A stretch of DNA of 64,000 nucleotides from Actinoplanes italicus (lineage in GTDB: Bacteria > Actinomycetota > Actinomycetes > Mycobacteriales > Micromonosporaceae): NCBI RefSeq assembly GCF_003001815.1, contig NZ_PVMZ01000002.1, positions 62,001 through 126,000 on the forward strand, written 5' to 3'. A program made the position numbers and the translations under genes. The notes below the pieces were generated by a model. It searched no databases. It was not told the origin of the DNA and worked only from the letters and a program-made list of their open reading frames with translations. This document shows, in pieces, positions 16,170-24,735 of the stretch (position 1 is the first letter of the stretch; each line of letters begins with the position of its first letter).

Positions 16170-16928
16170 TCAGCCGGTACGGAGTGCCTGGAAGAGGCGA
16201 GGGTCCCCGGTGAGGGCGAGCTGGTCGGCCCGTTTGCGACCCATCAGCGCCAACTGTAGGTCGCTCACACTGCCCGTGGCCTTCGCTCTGGCGTGATGAT
16301 CATCGCTGTCAAGGATCGTTCCGGTGTCGAGCAGCGCGATCCCGGCGCCGCGCAACCGGACGAACCACTCCTGCCCGGCGTCCGTGCCGACCAGGTGCAC
16401 CACGCCGTGCAGGTCGGTCGGGCCACCGCGCCTTCCGGCCGGCAACCAGGTGTCGAGGATCTCGCCGATCCCGTCGGTGGCCAGCTTCGTCTCGATCGGG
16501 GTGGCCCGGCCGGCGGCCGACTCGGCGTCCCACCGGTGCAGCGAGATCTCGTGTGCCATCCGCCGTTGCCAGAAGCTCGCCCGTTTCGGCTGCGGCGCCC
16601 AGTTCCACGCCGGGAAGTCCGGGTCGAGCGCCTCCAGCGTCTCGATCGTGCCGGTCAGCTCACGCCGCAGGTGGTCGAGCGTCTCGTTCCAGTCCGAGGA
16701 CGGATCCGGCGCCTCGCCGTCCGGGCGGTCGGTCACACCGCGGGCGACGTGGGTCCGGACCCAGTAGAGGGTCCCGGTGACGTGGTGGGCGAGATCGGCG
16801 ACGGTCCAGTCCGGGCAGCCGGGTACGGCCGGGTCCGGCCCGCACTCGGCGACGGCCTCCCAGAATGCCGGGCCGTCGGCACGCAGCGCCGCGAGCCAGA
16901 AATCCTTCGTCGCGTGCAACCTGTTCAT
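16170..16928 (-). CDS. Maleylpyruvate isomerase/DinB-like protein (MDMPI N-terminal domain)
   Basis: 252 aa from ATG 16928. The N-terminal MDMPI/DinB four-helix domain reads CPDWTVADLAHHVTGTLYWV (metal-site His residues), then a second helix pair ending RMAHEISLHRWDAE with another conserved His. The C-terminal half resembles the MDMPI C-terminal domain. Family members are mycothiol-dependent enzymes or uncharacterised metal proteins; the reaction here is unknown. It is divergent from murB. Confidence 0.8.
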   Translation of the reverse strand: MNRLHATKDFWLAALRADGPAFWEAVAECGPDPAVPGCPDWTVADLAHHVTGTLYWVRTHVARGVTDRPDGEAPDPSSDWNETLDHLRRELTGTIETLEALDPDFPAWNWAPQPKRASFWQRRMAHEISLHRWDAESAAGRATPIETKLATDGIGEILDTWLPAGRRGGPTDLHGVVHLVGTDAGQEWFVRLRGAGIALLDTGTILDSDDHHARAKATGSVSDLQLALMGRKRADQLALTGDPRLFQALRTG

Positions 16929-16985
16929 CGCAGTCGTCTCCCCGCTCAGCCGGACCGCCGGTGAAAGCCTCCCTCGGATGGACCT

Positions 16986-16991
16986 TAGGGT
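16986..16991 (+). promoter_or_regulatory. Candidate -10 box for leaderless murB
   Basis: TAGGGT at 16986-16991 ends 7 nt before GTG 16999. This spacing, and the weak ribosome site, favour GTG 16999 as the murB start, read from a leaderless transcript, over ATG 16978. Confidence 0.45.
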
Positions 16992-16998
16992 TGGCGTC

Positions 16999-18039
16999 GT
17001 GACTGATACCCCTTCGGCCCCGGAGAGATTCCTGTCGGCGTACACGACGCTACGCCTTGGCGGGCCCGCAAGCACAGTGACCACCGCGGTCCATACGGAC
17101 GAGGCAGTCGAAACCGTGCGCGCGGCGGCCGCTGCCGGGCGGCGTCTGCTGGTGCTGGCCGGGGGCAGCAACGTGGTGATCGGCGATGACGGCTTCGACG
17201 GCGAGGTGCTGCTGCTGCGCACCCGCGGCATCGAGGAGACCGGGGAGGACGGTTCCGGGGTCCTGGTCCGGGTCGCGGCCGGCGAGTCCTGGGACGATTT
17301 CGTGTCGTACGCGGTGACGAGCGGCCTGTCCGGTGTCGAGTGCCTGTCCGGCATCCCGGGCGCCGCGGGTTCCACCCCCATCCAGAACGTCGGGGCGTAC
17401 GGCCAGGAGGTGGCGCACACCATCGAGGCGGTGCACGCCTACGACCGTCAGGCCGGCGAGATCCGGGTGATGACCCCTGCCGAGTGCCGCTTCGGCTACC
17501 GGACCAGCGTCTTCAAGCACGACGACCGTTTCCTGGTGACCGCGGTCGACTTCCGGCTGGCCCGCTCCGGCGAGTCGGCACCGATCCGATATGCGGAACT
17601 GGCCCGCTCGCTCGGTGCCGAGGCCGGTGACCGGGTGCCGCTGCACCAGGCCCGGGAGACCGTCCTCAAACTGCGCGCGGGCAAGGGCATGGTGCTCGAT
17701 CCGGAGGACCGGGACACCTGGTCGGTGGGCTCGTTCTTCACCAACCCGGTCGTCGACGCCGCCTTCTTCGCGACGCTCGGCGAGATGCCGCACTGGCCGG
17801 GTGCGGACGGCACGGTGAAGATCCCGGCCGCCTGGCTGATCGAGCACGCGGGCTTCCCGAAGGGGTTCGCCGGTGACGGGGTGGCCATCTCCGGCAAGCA
17901 CACGCTGGCGCTGACCAACCGCGGAACGGGTAGCACCGCCGCGCTGCTGGACCTGGCCCGGACCATCCGGGACGGCGTCCGGTCGCGGTTCGGTGTCGAG
18001 CTGCATCCCGAGCCGGTCCTGGTCGGCTGCGAGCTCTGA
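16999..18039 (+). CDS. murB: UDP-N-acetylenolpyruvoylglucosamine reductase (MurB)
   Basis: 346 aa. MurB reduces UDP-GlcNAc-enolpyruvate to UDP-MurNAc with NADPH and FAD, an early step of peptidoglycan synthesis. FAD-site motifs are TTLRLGGPA, VLAGGSNVVIGD and GIPGAAGSTPIQNVGAYGQE. The catalytic Ser is in WSVGSFFTNPV, and the C-terminal substrate domain has IPAAWLIEHAGFPKG and ISGKHTLALTNRG. This is a single-copy housekeeping gene. ATG 16978 would add 7 residues. Confidence 0.95.
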   Translation: MTDTPSAPERFLSAYTTLRLGGPASTVTTAVHTDEAVETVRAAAAAGRRLLVLAGGSNVVIGDDGFDGEVLLLRTRGIEETGEDGSGVLVRVAAGESWDDFVSYAVTSGLSGVECLSGIPGAAGSTPIQNVGAYGQEVAHTIEAVHAYDRQAGEIRVMTPAECRFGYRTSVFKHDDRFLVTAVDFRLARSGESAPIRYAELARSLGAEAGDRVPLHQARETVLKLRAGKGMVLDPEDRDTWSVGSFFTNPVVDAAFFATLGEMPHWPGADGTVKIPAAWLIEHAGFPKGFAGDGVAISGKHTLALTNRGTGSTAALLDLARTIRDGVRSRFGVELHPEPVLVGCEL

Positions 18040-18064
18040 CCCGCCCGGCCAGGAAAAAGGCGGG

Positions 18065-18718
18065 CTACTCCCAGCCGAACACCTGCGTGTAGTACGGGGT
18101 GCCGTCCGCGGCGAAGGCGACGCCCGCGCCGAACGACTTCGCCTTGCAGTTGAGGATGTTCTTGCGGTGTCCCGGGCTGCCCATCCAGGCGTTCACCACG
18201 TCCGGCGCGGTGCGGTATCCCCAGGCGATGTTCTCTCCGGCCGGCTGCTGGTAGCCGGCCGCCTCGCTGCGGTCGACGAAGGTCGAGCCGTCGCGCCAGA
18301 CGTGACTGAAGAGCCTGGTCCGGGCCATGTAGTTGGACTGTCGCAGGGAGGCCGTGACGAGCTGGCCGTCGACCGCCAGGGCCGGACAGCCGGCCTGTCT
18401 GCGTTCGTCGTTGGTCAGCCGGACCACCTGCACCATCACGGCGCGGGCCCGGACCTGGGCCGGGTTGAGGGTGGGGGCGGGTGCGGTCGTGGCGGCGGGT
18501 GCCGTGGTGACAGGCTTGGGCGGGATCGGCTTGGGCGGGATCGGCTTGGCCGGTGCCGGGGTGGCGGGAGCGGGCGCCGTGGTGACGGCCGGTGGTGACG
18601 GGCTCTCCGGCGGGCGGGGCGGCGTGATCGGTCCGTGGGCCAGCGCGGGTGCGGAGAGCGCGAACAGCGCGGGTGCCGCCGCCAGCGCGGCGACACGTCG
18701 TACCACCAGGTCGAACAC
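18065..18718 (-). CDS. Secreted CAP (SCP/PR1) domain protein
   Basis: 217 aa. A signal peptide (about 1-27, ALAAAPALFALSAPALAHG) is followed by a Pro/Ala/Thr linker with repeated KPIPPKPIPPKP and then a CAP domain: LTNDERRQAGCPALAVDGQL, LRQSNYMARTRLFSHV, AGENIAWGY, VVNAWMGSPGHRKNIL and FGAGVAF. The two His of the CAP cavity (SHV and GHR) are present. CAP proteins in actinobacteria are secreted; their activity is unproven. Confidence 0.9.
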   Translation of the reverse strand: MFDLVVRRVAALAAAPALFALSAPALAHGPITPPRPPESPSPPAVTTAPAPATPAPAKPIPPKPIPPKPVTTAPAATTAPAPTLNPAQVRARAVMVQVVRLTNDERRQAGCPALAVDGQLVTASLRQSNYMARTRLFSHVWRDGSTFVDRSEAAGYQQPAGENIAWGYRTAPDVVNAWMGSPGHRKNILNCKAKSFGAGVAFAADGTPYYTQVFGWE

Positions 18719-19124
18719 GGGTGCCTCCCGGAGCGCAGATACGGGCGCGGATCGCCCGTCACGGCTATCGCACCCCGTTGCACGCGGCGTGTCACATCTT
18801 TCGCGGAAAGGGCGATAAGCCGTACGAGAAATGTCAGGCTGTAGGGATGTCCCGATCGGGCCCCTGGATGACTCCCCTTGATAACGGCCGCAGTGGATCC
18901 TCGCGGACCGGCTCGGAGTCCGGCACCCGACGCTAGACTGTCACTGTCCGTAAATAGACGGTGACATCACGCTATTTGGTGGTTTACGTCTGCGGACTCT
19001 CCCGCTCGCGGTCGCGCGGGCGGTGCCAGGCAAAAGCTGATCCTCGGCAACACGTCCGCGTGCCCGGAGTTCAGCCGTGCCCGAACAGGGCGCGAGCACG
19101 GGTTGGGGGCAGGGTGAGCAAACG
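18719..19124. other. 406-nt intergenic region between divergent genes
   Basis: No gene seen. It separates the CAP gene (-) and the response-regulator gene (+). It contains a relatively AT-rich patch near 18930-18995 and an imperfect inverted repeat (TGTCA...CCGT / ACGG...TGACA) around 18940-18965, the most likely promoter or operator zone. I do not see a convincing riboswitch. Confidence 0.5.
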
Positions 19125-19823
19125 ATGAGTCGCCTTCTCGTGGTCGAGGACGACCCGGACATCGCACTCGCTCTCCGGCTGTTGTTCAGTCGGGCCGGTT
19201 ATGAGGTGGCGCATGCCGCCGACGGCAGGTCCGGGCTGAAGGAGGCCTACGCCGAGCACCCCGACCTGGTGGTGCTGGACGTCGGTCTGCCGGAGATGGA
19301 CGGCTGGCAGGTGCTGGAGCGGCTGCGTGACGTCTCGGACGTCCCGGTGCTGGTTCTCACCGCCCACGGCCAGGAGGCGGAGAAGGTACGCGGCCTGCGC
19401 GGCGGCGCGGACGACTACCTGACCAAGCCGTTCGCCAACAACGAACTGCTGGCCCGGGTGGAGGCGCTGCTGCGGCGCTCGTCCTCCGGGCAGAACAGCT
19501 GGGCCAGCCAGGTCTACGACGACGGCCTGGTGCATCTCGACCCGACCAAGCGCCGGGTCTACGTCAAGGGCGAGGAGAAACGTCTCACCCCGACGGAGTT
19601 CCGCCTGCTCAACGCGCTGGTGCGGCATGCCGGTGCGGTCCTCTCGCCGAACCAGCTGCTCACACAGGCCTGGGACGACCCGACCGGCATCGGTCAGGAA
19701 CGGGTCAAGTTCGCGGTCCTGCGTCTGCGGCGAAAGCTCGGCTGGTCCGATCCCGACGAGTCGCCGATCGAATCGGTCCGAGGTTTCGGCTATCGCTACC
19801 GCCGTCCCGGCGGGGAGTCCTGA
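19125..19823 (+). CDS. OmpR/PhoB-family response regulator
   Basis: 232 aa from ATG 19125, with GGGGGCAGGG upstream. The receiver domain has acidic residues VVEDD, phospho-acceptor Asp52 (VVLDVGLPEMDG) and the Lys in DYLTKPF. The C-terminal winged helix reads LTPTEFRLLNALVRHAGAVL and VKFAVLRLRRKLG, ending ESVRGFGYRYRRP. No kinase gene is adjacent; it lies just upstream of cheA but ends before the probable cheA promoter, so it may be independent of chemotaxis. Confidence 0.9.
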   Translation: MSRLLVVEDDPDIALALRLLFSRAGYEVAHAADGRSGLKEAYAEHPDLVVLDVGLPEMDGWQVLERLRDVSDVPVLVLTAHGQEAEKVRGLRGGADDYLTKPFANNELLARVEALLRRSSSGQNSWASQVYDDGLVHLDPTKRRVYVKGEEKRLTPTEFRLLNALVRHAGAVLSPNQLLTQAWDDPTGIGQERVKFAVLRLRRKLGWSDPDESPIESVRGFGYRYRRPGGES

Positions 19824-19848
19824 TCATTCCGGCGTACCGGGCGATCTT

Positions 19849-19874
19849 CTCAGTTGGTGCCCCGAGGGGTCGAT
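19849..19874 (+). promoter_or_regulatory. Weak FliA-type promoter candidate upstream of cheA
   Basis: CTCA at 19849-19852, 16 nt, then GTCGAT at 19869-19874. It differs by one base from the GCCGAT form seen at fliC and fliM. The cheA start is 37 nt downstream. Confidence 0.4.
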
Positions 19875-19910
19875 GAGGGCAGTGAAGCCGCGAGCAGGAG
19901 GTAGCAAGTC

Positions 19911-22262
19911 GTGGAAGACCTTGGCGAGATCGTTGGCGAATTCCTCATGGAGAGCCACGAGAACCTGGACCAGATCGACCGGGACCTCGTCAGCCTCGAG
20001 CAGGAGCCGGGATCGCGTGATCTGATCTCCCGCATCTTCCGGGCGATCCACACCATCAAGGGCACCAGCGGGTTCCTCGCGTTCTCCCGCTTGGAGAAGC
20101 TGGCGCACGCCGGTGAGTCGCTGCTCTCGCGGCTTCGTGACGGTGTCCAGCCGGTCACCCCGGAGACCATCACCGTCCTGCTGCTCTGCATCGACGGTGT
20201 GCGGTCGATCCTCTCCTCCATCGAGGAGAACGGGTCCGAGGCCGAGGTCGACATCGAGAGCATGATTGTCAAGATCCAGGCGCAGATGAACGCGCCCACG
20301 GACGCCGCACCCGCCGCCGCACCGGCTGCGGAGGCTCCGGCGGCCGAGGCGGAGACCCCGGTGACCGTCGAGCAGGAGGCTTCGGCCGCCCGCCCGTCAC
20401 CCGAGCCGGTCGCCGACCAGCGCCAGCCGCTCGGCCAGATGCTGGTCGACGCGGGCGCGGCCCAGCCCTCCGACGTGGCCTCGGCGCTGCAGCAGCAGAT
20501 CGAGGGCGACGAGCGCAAACTCGGCACGATCCTGCTCGACGAGGGCAAGGCGCAGCCGGCCGCGGTCAGTGAGGCACTGCAGTCGCAGGCGCCGAAGCGG
20601 AGCATCGCGGACAGCGCGATCCGGGTCGACGTCGACCTGCTGGACACCCTCATGAACATGGTCGGTGAGCTGGTCCTGGCCCGGAACCAGCTGGTCCGCG
20701 GCGTGATGGAGATCGGTGACTCCGGTCTGGTCCGCAGCGCCCAGCGGCTCGGCATGATCACCAGTGAGCTGCAAGAGGGCATCATGAAGACCCGCATGCA
20801 GCCCATCGAGCACATCTGGTCCAAGCTTCCCCGAGTCATCCGGGACCTGAGCAACTCGCTCGGCAAGCAGGTCGCGCTGGTGATGGAGGGCAAGGAGACC
20901 GAGCTCGACCGAAGCCTGCTGGAGGCGGTCAAGGACCCGCTGACCCACCTCGTACGCAACGCGGTCGACCACGGCATCGAGGACCCGGAGCGGCGGATCG
21001 CCAGCGGCAAGGGGCCGGAGGGCACGCTCACCCTCCGCGCGTACCACGAGGGTGGTCACGTCGCCGTCGAGGTCGCCGACGACGGTGCCGGCCTCAACGT
21101 CGAGCGGATCGCGCAGAAGGCCGTGGAGAACGGTCTGCTCCGGCCGGAGCAGGTGCCGAACATGGACAAGCGCGACATCATGGCGATGGTCTTCCAGCCC
21201 GGCTTCTCCACCGCCGCGAAGGTCACCAACGTCTCCGGCCGAGGTGTCGGCATGGACGTGGTCAAGACCAACATCGAGAACATCGGCGGTGCGGTCAGCG
21301 TCGACTCGACGCCCGGCGAAGGCACGGTCTGGCGGCTCACCATTCCGCTGACGCTGGCGATCATCCAGGCGCTGACGGTCGACTGCGGCGAGCAGCGCTA
21401 CGTCGTGCCCCAGGTCGCGGTGCTCGAACTGGTCTTCATCGACGGCAATACCACCAAGGTCGAGTACGCCTCGGGCGCGCCCGTCTACCGGCTGCGCGGC
21501 AAGCTGCTCCCACTCGTACGGCTGGATCGTGCTCTCGGTCTTGAAGTCGGTGGTGACCAGGGCGTCTACATCATGGTGCTGCAGGCCGACGGCCGTCGGT
21601 TCGGACTGGTCGTGGACCGCGTCCTGAACACCGAAGAGGTCGTCGTCAAGGCCCTCAACACCAGATTCAAGGACATCGGGTTGTACGCCGGAGCGACGAT
21701 CCTGGGTGACGGCAAGGTCGGTCTGATCCTGGACGTGTCCTCGCTGGCCCGCCGCTCGCATCTGGCCGTCGACTCCGAGCGCGAGAACGTGGCCGAGAAG
21801 CGTGGCCAGGGCGGTGGAGGCACCGAGCGCCTGCTCGTCACCGCGGTCGGCGAACGCCGGGTGGCGATCCCGCTGGACACGGTCACACGGCTGGAGGAGT
21901 TCCCGCGCGATCGGATCGAGCACGCCGGCTCACGCGAGGTCGTCCAGTACCGCGGTCAGATCCTGCCCCTGGTGCGGCTGTCGCACCTGCTCGGGGCGTA
22001 CGGCGAGGAGCTTGAGGGCGACACCGTGTCGGTGGTCGTCTACAGCGAGGGCGGAAAGAGCGTGGCACTGGTGGTGGATCGGATCGTCGACATCGCCGAG
22101 AACTCGACGACCGCACGCCGCGACGCGGAGGAGGACGGCCTGGTCGGCACCGCGGTGATCCAGCAACGGGTCACCGAGCTGCTCGACGTGCGCCGGGCCA
22201 TCCTCGCCGCCGACCCGAACTTCTACAGCGATGCGATGGACGACATGCTGGTGGAGGCCTGA
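19911..22262 (+). CDS. cheA: Chemotaxis histidine kinase CheA
   Basis: 783 aa from GTG 19911, with AGGAGGT upstream. Domains in order: HPt with phospho-acceptor His47 (RAIHTIKGTSGF); an Ala/Pro/Glu linker; an MshEN-like pair of 24-residue motifs (173-196 and 203-226) in place of P2; dimerisation helices (about 230-295); HATPase with N box (LVRNAVDHG, Asn350), DDGAGL and GRGVGMD; then two CheW-like domains (about 480-615 and 638-768). It passes phosphate to the CheY and CheB proteins encoded downstream. The tandem CheW domains and MshEN-like linker are unusual and are discussed separately. Confidence 0.96.
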   Translation: MEDLGEIVGEFLMESHENLDQIDRDLVSLEQEPGSRDLISRIFRAIHTIKGTSGFLAFSRLEKLAHAGESLLSRLRDGVQPVTPETITVLLLCIDGVRSILSSIEENGSEAEVDIESMIVKIQAQMNAPTDAAPAAAPAAEAPAAEAETPVTVEQEASAARPSPEPVADQRQPLGQMLVDAGAAQPSDVASALQQQIEGDERKLGTILLDEGKAQPAAVSEALQSQAPKRSIADSAIRVDVDLLDTLMNMVGELVLARNQLVRGVMEIGDSGLVRSAQRLGMITSELQEGIMKTRMQPIEHIWSKLPRVIRDLSNSLGKQVALVMEGKETELDRSLLEAVKDPLTHLVRNAVDHGIEDPERRIASGKGPEGTLTLRAYHEGGHVAVEVADDGAGLNVERIAQKAVENGLLRPEQVPNMDKRDIMAMVFQPGFSTAAKVTNVSGRGVGMDVVKTNIENIGGAVSVDSTPGEGTVWRLTIPLTLAIIQALTVDCGEQRYVVPQVAVLELVFIDGNTTKVEYASGAPVYRLRGKLLPLVRLDRALGLEVGGDQGVYIMVLQADGRRFGLVVDRVLNTEEVVVKALNTRFKDIGLYAGATILGDGKVGLILDVSSLARRSHLAVDSERENVAEKRGQGGGGTERLLVTAVGERRVAIPLDTVTRLEEFPRDRIEHAGSREVVQYRGQILPLVRLSHLLGAYGEELEGDTVSVVVYSEGGKSVALVVDRIVDIAENSTTARRDAEEDGLVGTAVIQQRVTELLDVRRAILAADPNFYSDAMDDMLVEA

Positions 22263-22263
22263 C

Positions 22264-22701
22264 ATGGCGAGTCGTCAGTTCGCCACCTTCGAGGTGGACG
22301 GCCAGCTCTTCGGCGTCGAGGTGCACACGGTGCAGGAGGTGCTCTCGTACAACGAGTACACCCCCGTGCCGCTCGCCCCGCCCGCCGTCGGTGGCCTGTT
22401 CAACCTCCGCGGTCAGGTGATCGCCGCAGTGGATCTGCGGGTGCAGCTGGGCCTTGCCCGGCAGGCCCTGCAGGGTCCGGTCATGAACGTCATCCTGCGC
22501 GGTGACGGTGAACCGGTGTCACTGCTGGTGGACAAGATCGGCGAGGTGGTCGATCTCGACGACGAGACGTTCGAGCCGCCACCGGACACGCTGAGCGGAC
22601 CGACACGGGAGCTGGTGGTGGGCACGTTCAAGCTGGACGGACGGTTGATGCTGGCTCTCGACGTCAATCAGGCCGTCGATACCTACCGCGCCACCATCTG
22701 A
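22264..22701 (+). CDS. cheW: Chemotaxis adaptor CheW
   Basis: 145 aa, a single CheW domain: FATFEVDGQLFGVEVHTVQE, LFNLRGQVIAAVDLRVQLGL, and SLLVDKIGEVVDLDD. It couples receptors to CheA. It starts 1 nt after the cheA stop and its TGA overlaps the next ATG by one base, so it belongs to the same operon. No methyl-accepting receptor gene is present in the window. Confidence 0.93.
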   Translation: MASRQFATFEVDGQLFGVEVHTVQEVLSYNEYTPVPLAPPAVGGLFNLRGQVIAAVDLRVQLGLARQALQGPVMNVILRGDGEPVSLLVDKIGEVVDLDDETFEPPPDTLSGPTRELVVGTFKLDGRLMLALDVNQAVDTYRATI

Positions 22702-23573
22702 TGTACAGCCTGGTCAGCGCCCCCGTTCTGGGCTTCGATCTGACCCGCCTGGAGGGCGGGCCGGCCGTGGCCGAGGTCATGCTGCGCGCGTTGCGTCTGC
22801 AGAGCGGGGACCTGTCGGTGCTCGCCGAGCGGCTGCCGGACGAGAACGTCCGGGGGCCGCTGTGGGTCGAGGTGGAGAGCGCCGCCCGGCGGATGCCCAC
22901 CCTCAAGGGGATGTCGAAGGACGACCCGGCCGGAAACCTCGCACTGGTCGAACGCGCGCCGATCGGTTCGGTCGACGCGTTGCTGACCTGCCTGCGCTAC
23001 GACGTGATGTCGTGGACTTGGGAGGGGGCCGGACGGGACGCGAGGCAGAGCGAGGACGCCGCGGCCGCGACCGCGCTGCTCTGCGACGCGGCGGTGGCCA
23101 GCTACCTGCGAGAGGTGCTGGACTCCGACATCCGGCGCCGGCTCGGCGCCGGATGGGTGTCGGCGGTACGGAAACTGCCGGCCGGCGCCCCGATCGACCT
23201 GGGCCCGCACCACTACACGGTGTCGGCTCTACTGGACCGCTTGCGGACGCTGCGGACGGAGGATCGGCTACGGGTCTCCACCGCGGCCGACGACGCCCGG
23301 CGCAACACCGCCGGTTGGTCGCCCGCCGTGCATTCGGCGTCGTGGGCGGCGTACCTCTCGGACCGGGTCCGCACCGCGGCCGCGGCGCAGATGCTGCTCG
23401 TACAGGCGGTCGACACGGCCGGTATTCCGCTGGCAGATCGTGCCGGAGGGGTCTGGAACATGCTCAGCGGCGCCGTTCAGGCGCTGGTGGTGCGCGACTT
23501 GCTGGACACCGCCACGGCTCACCGGCTGCTCGCACCGGTGGTCGCGGCGCTCGGCCCGGCCTGGCTCGGTTGA
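22701..23573 (+). CDS. Unknown 290-aa protein in the chemotaxis operon
   Basis: I do not recognise the family. The ATG at 22701 shares its A with the cheW stop (TGATG), and cheB follows 13 nt after its end, so it is translated with the che genes. The product looks soluble and alpha-helical, rich in Ala and Arg, without signal peptide or membrane helix. Notable stretches: SGDLSVLAERLPDENVRGPL, DVMSWTWEGAGRDARQSED, AGWVSAVRKLPAG and GWSPAVHSASWAAYLSDR. It has no CheW, CheC/X, CheD, CheZ or receiver signature. An adaptor or localisation factor is possible. Confidence 0.75.
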   Translation: MYSLVSAPVLGFDLTRLEGGPAVAEVMLRALRLQSGDLSVLAERLPDENVRGPLWVEVESAARRMPTLKGMSKDDPAGNLALVERAPIGSVDALLTCLRYDVMSWTWEGAGRDARQSEDAAAATALLCDAAVASYLREVLDSDIRRRLGAGWVSAVRKLPAGAPIDLGPHHYTVSALLDRLRTLRTEDRLRVSTAADDARRNTAGWSPAVHSASWAAYLSDRVRTAAAAQMLLVQAVDTAGIPLADRAGGVWNMLSGAVQALVVRDLLDTATAHRLLAPVVAALGPAWLG

Positions 23574-23586
23574 AGGGAGTGGTCGA

Positions 23587-24735
23587 ATGATCTCGGTTCT
23601 CGTCGTCGACGATTCCGTGGTGGTCCGTCGGCTGATCGTCGATGCACTCGGCGAGGCGCCGGGCATCCAGGTCGTCGGCACCGCGGCGAACGGTCTGCTC
23701 GCACAGGCGAAGATCGATCAGCTCAAGCCCGACGTGATCACCATGGACATCGAGATGCCCCAGATGGACGGCATCGAGGCGGTTCGCGAGCTGCGCAAGC
23801 GGCACAGCACCCCGGTGATCATGTTCAGCACGCTGTCGGCGGCGGGAGCGACCGCCACGCTGGAGGCGCTGGCCGCGGGCGCCACCGACTACGTCACCAA
23901 GCCGAGCAACGTCGGCTCGGTGCAGGAATCGATGATGGCGGTACGCGAGCAGCTCGTACCGAAGATCCAGGCTCTCGGTGGTCGCCGTCGTCCCCCCGCC
24001 GGATCGCCCAGCCGGAGTTCCGCACCGGCCGGGCTGCGTCCCGGCGGTCCCGCGCCGCTGCGTCCCGGCGCACCGGGACGTCCGGGCGCCACCGGCCCGG
24101 CCCCGGCCCGTCCCGCGGCCAAACGGGCACCCGGCGGCAAGATCGAGATCCTGGCGATCGGCTCGTCCACGGGCGGCCCCGACGCGCTCACCAAGGTGCT
24201 GCTCGGGCTGCCGGCGGACCTTCCCGTGCCGATCGTGATCACCCAGCACATGCCGCCCGTCTTCACCAAGATGTTCGCCGAGCGGCTCGACCGCAGCACC
24301 CCGCTGAAGGTCGTCGAGGCCGGCGATGCCATGGAACTCACGGCCGGAACGGTCTACATCGCCCCCGGGGACCGGCACCTGATCTTCCAGCGCCGCGGGG
24401 TCTCGACCCTGACGCAGCTGAGCAACGCGCCGCAGGAGAACTCCTGCCGCCCGGCCGTGGACGTGATGTTCCGGTCGGTGGCGGGTCTGTACGGCGGGTC
24501 GTGCTTCGCGACCATCCTCACCGGCATGGGACAAGACGGACGGAGTGGTGCGAAAGTGCTACGAGACTCGGGCGCCGAGGTGCTGGCGCAGGACGAGGCG
24601 ACCTCGGTGGTCTGGGGTATGCCCGGCGCCGTGGTCGCCGCCGGCCTGGCCGACGAGGTGCTGCCGCTGGACCGGATCGCGGGAGCCCTGCTCAACCGTG
24701 TCCGGGTGGGCCGGTCACCGGCGGTGGCGCGATGA
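23587..24735 (+). CDS. cheB: Protein-glutamate methylesterase CheB
   Basis: 382 aa. Receiver domain with Asp54 (VITMDIEMPQMDG) and Lys in DYVTKPS; a Pro/Arg/Gly linker (about 132-182); methylesterase domain with the triad Ser194 (GSSTGGPDAL), His221 (ITQHMPP) and Asp317 (TGMGQDG). It removes methyl groups from, or deamidates, chemoreceptors after phosphorylation by CheA. The 4-nt overlap with cheR is typical for this adaptation pair. Confidence 0.95.
   Translation: MISVLVVDDSVVVRRLIVDALGEAPGIQVVGTAANGLLAQAKIDQLKPDVITMDIEMPQMDGIEAVRELRKRHSTPVIMFSTLSAAGATATLEALAAGATDYVTKPSNVGSVQESMMAVREQLVPKIQALGGRRRPPAGSPSRSSAPAGLRPGGPAPLRPGAPGRPGATGPAPARPAAKRAPGGKIEILAIGSSTGGPDALTKVLLGLPADLPVPIVITQHMPPVFTKMFAERLDRSTPLKVVEAGDAMELTAGTVYIAPGDRHLIFQRRGVSTLTQLSNAPQENSCRPAVDVMFRSVAGLYGGSCFATILTGMGQDGRSGAKVLRDSGAEVLAQDEATSVVWGMPGAVVAAGLADEVLPLDRIAGALLNRVRVGRSPAVAR

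Noticed and set aside
18719..19124. Riboswitch upstream of the CAP or response-regulator gene
   Set aside because: I looked for ydaO-like and other known leader motifs before the CAP gene and saw only a weak inverted repeat near 18950.
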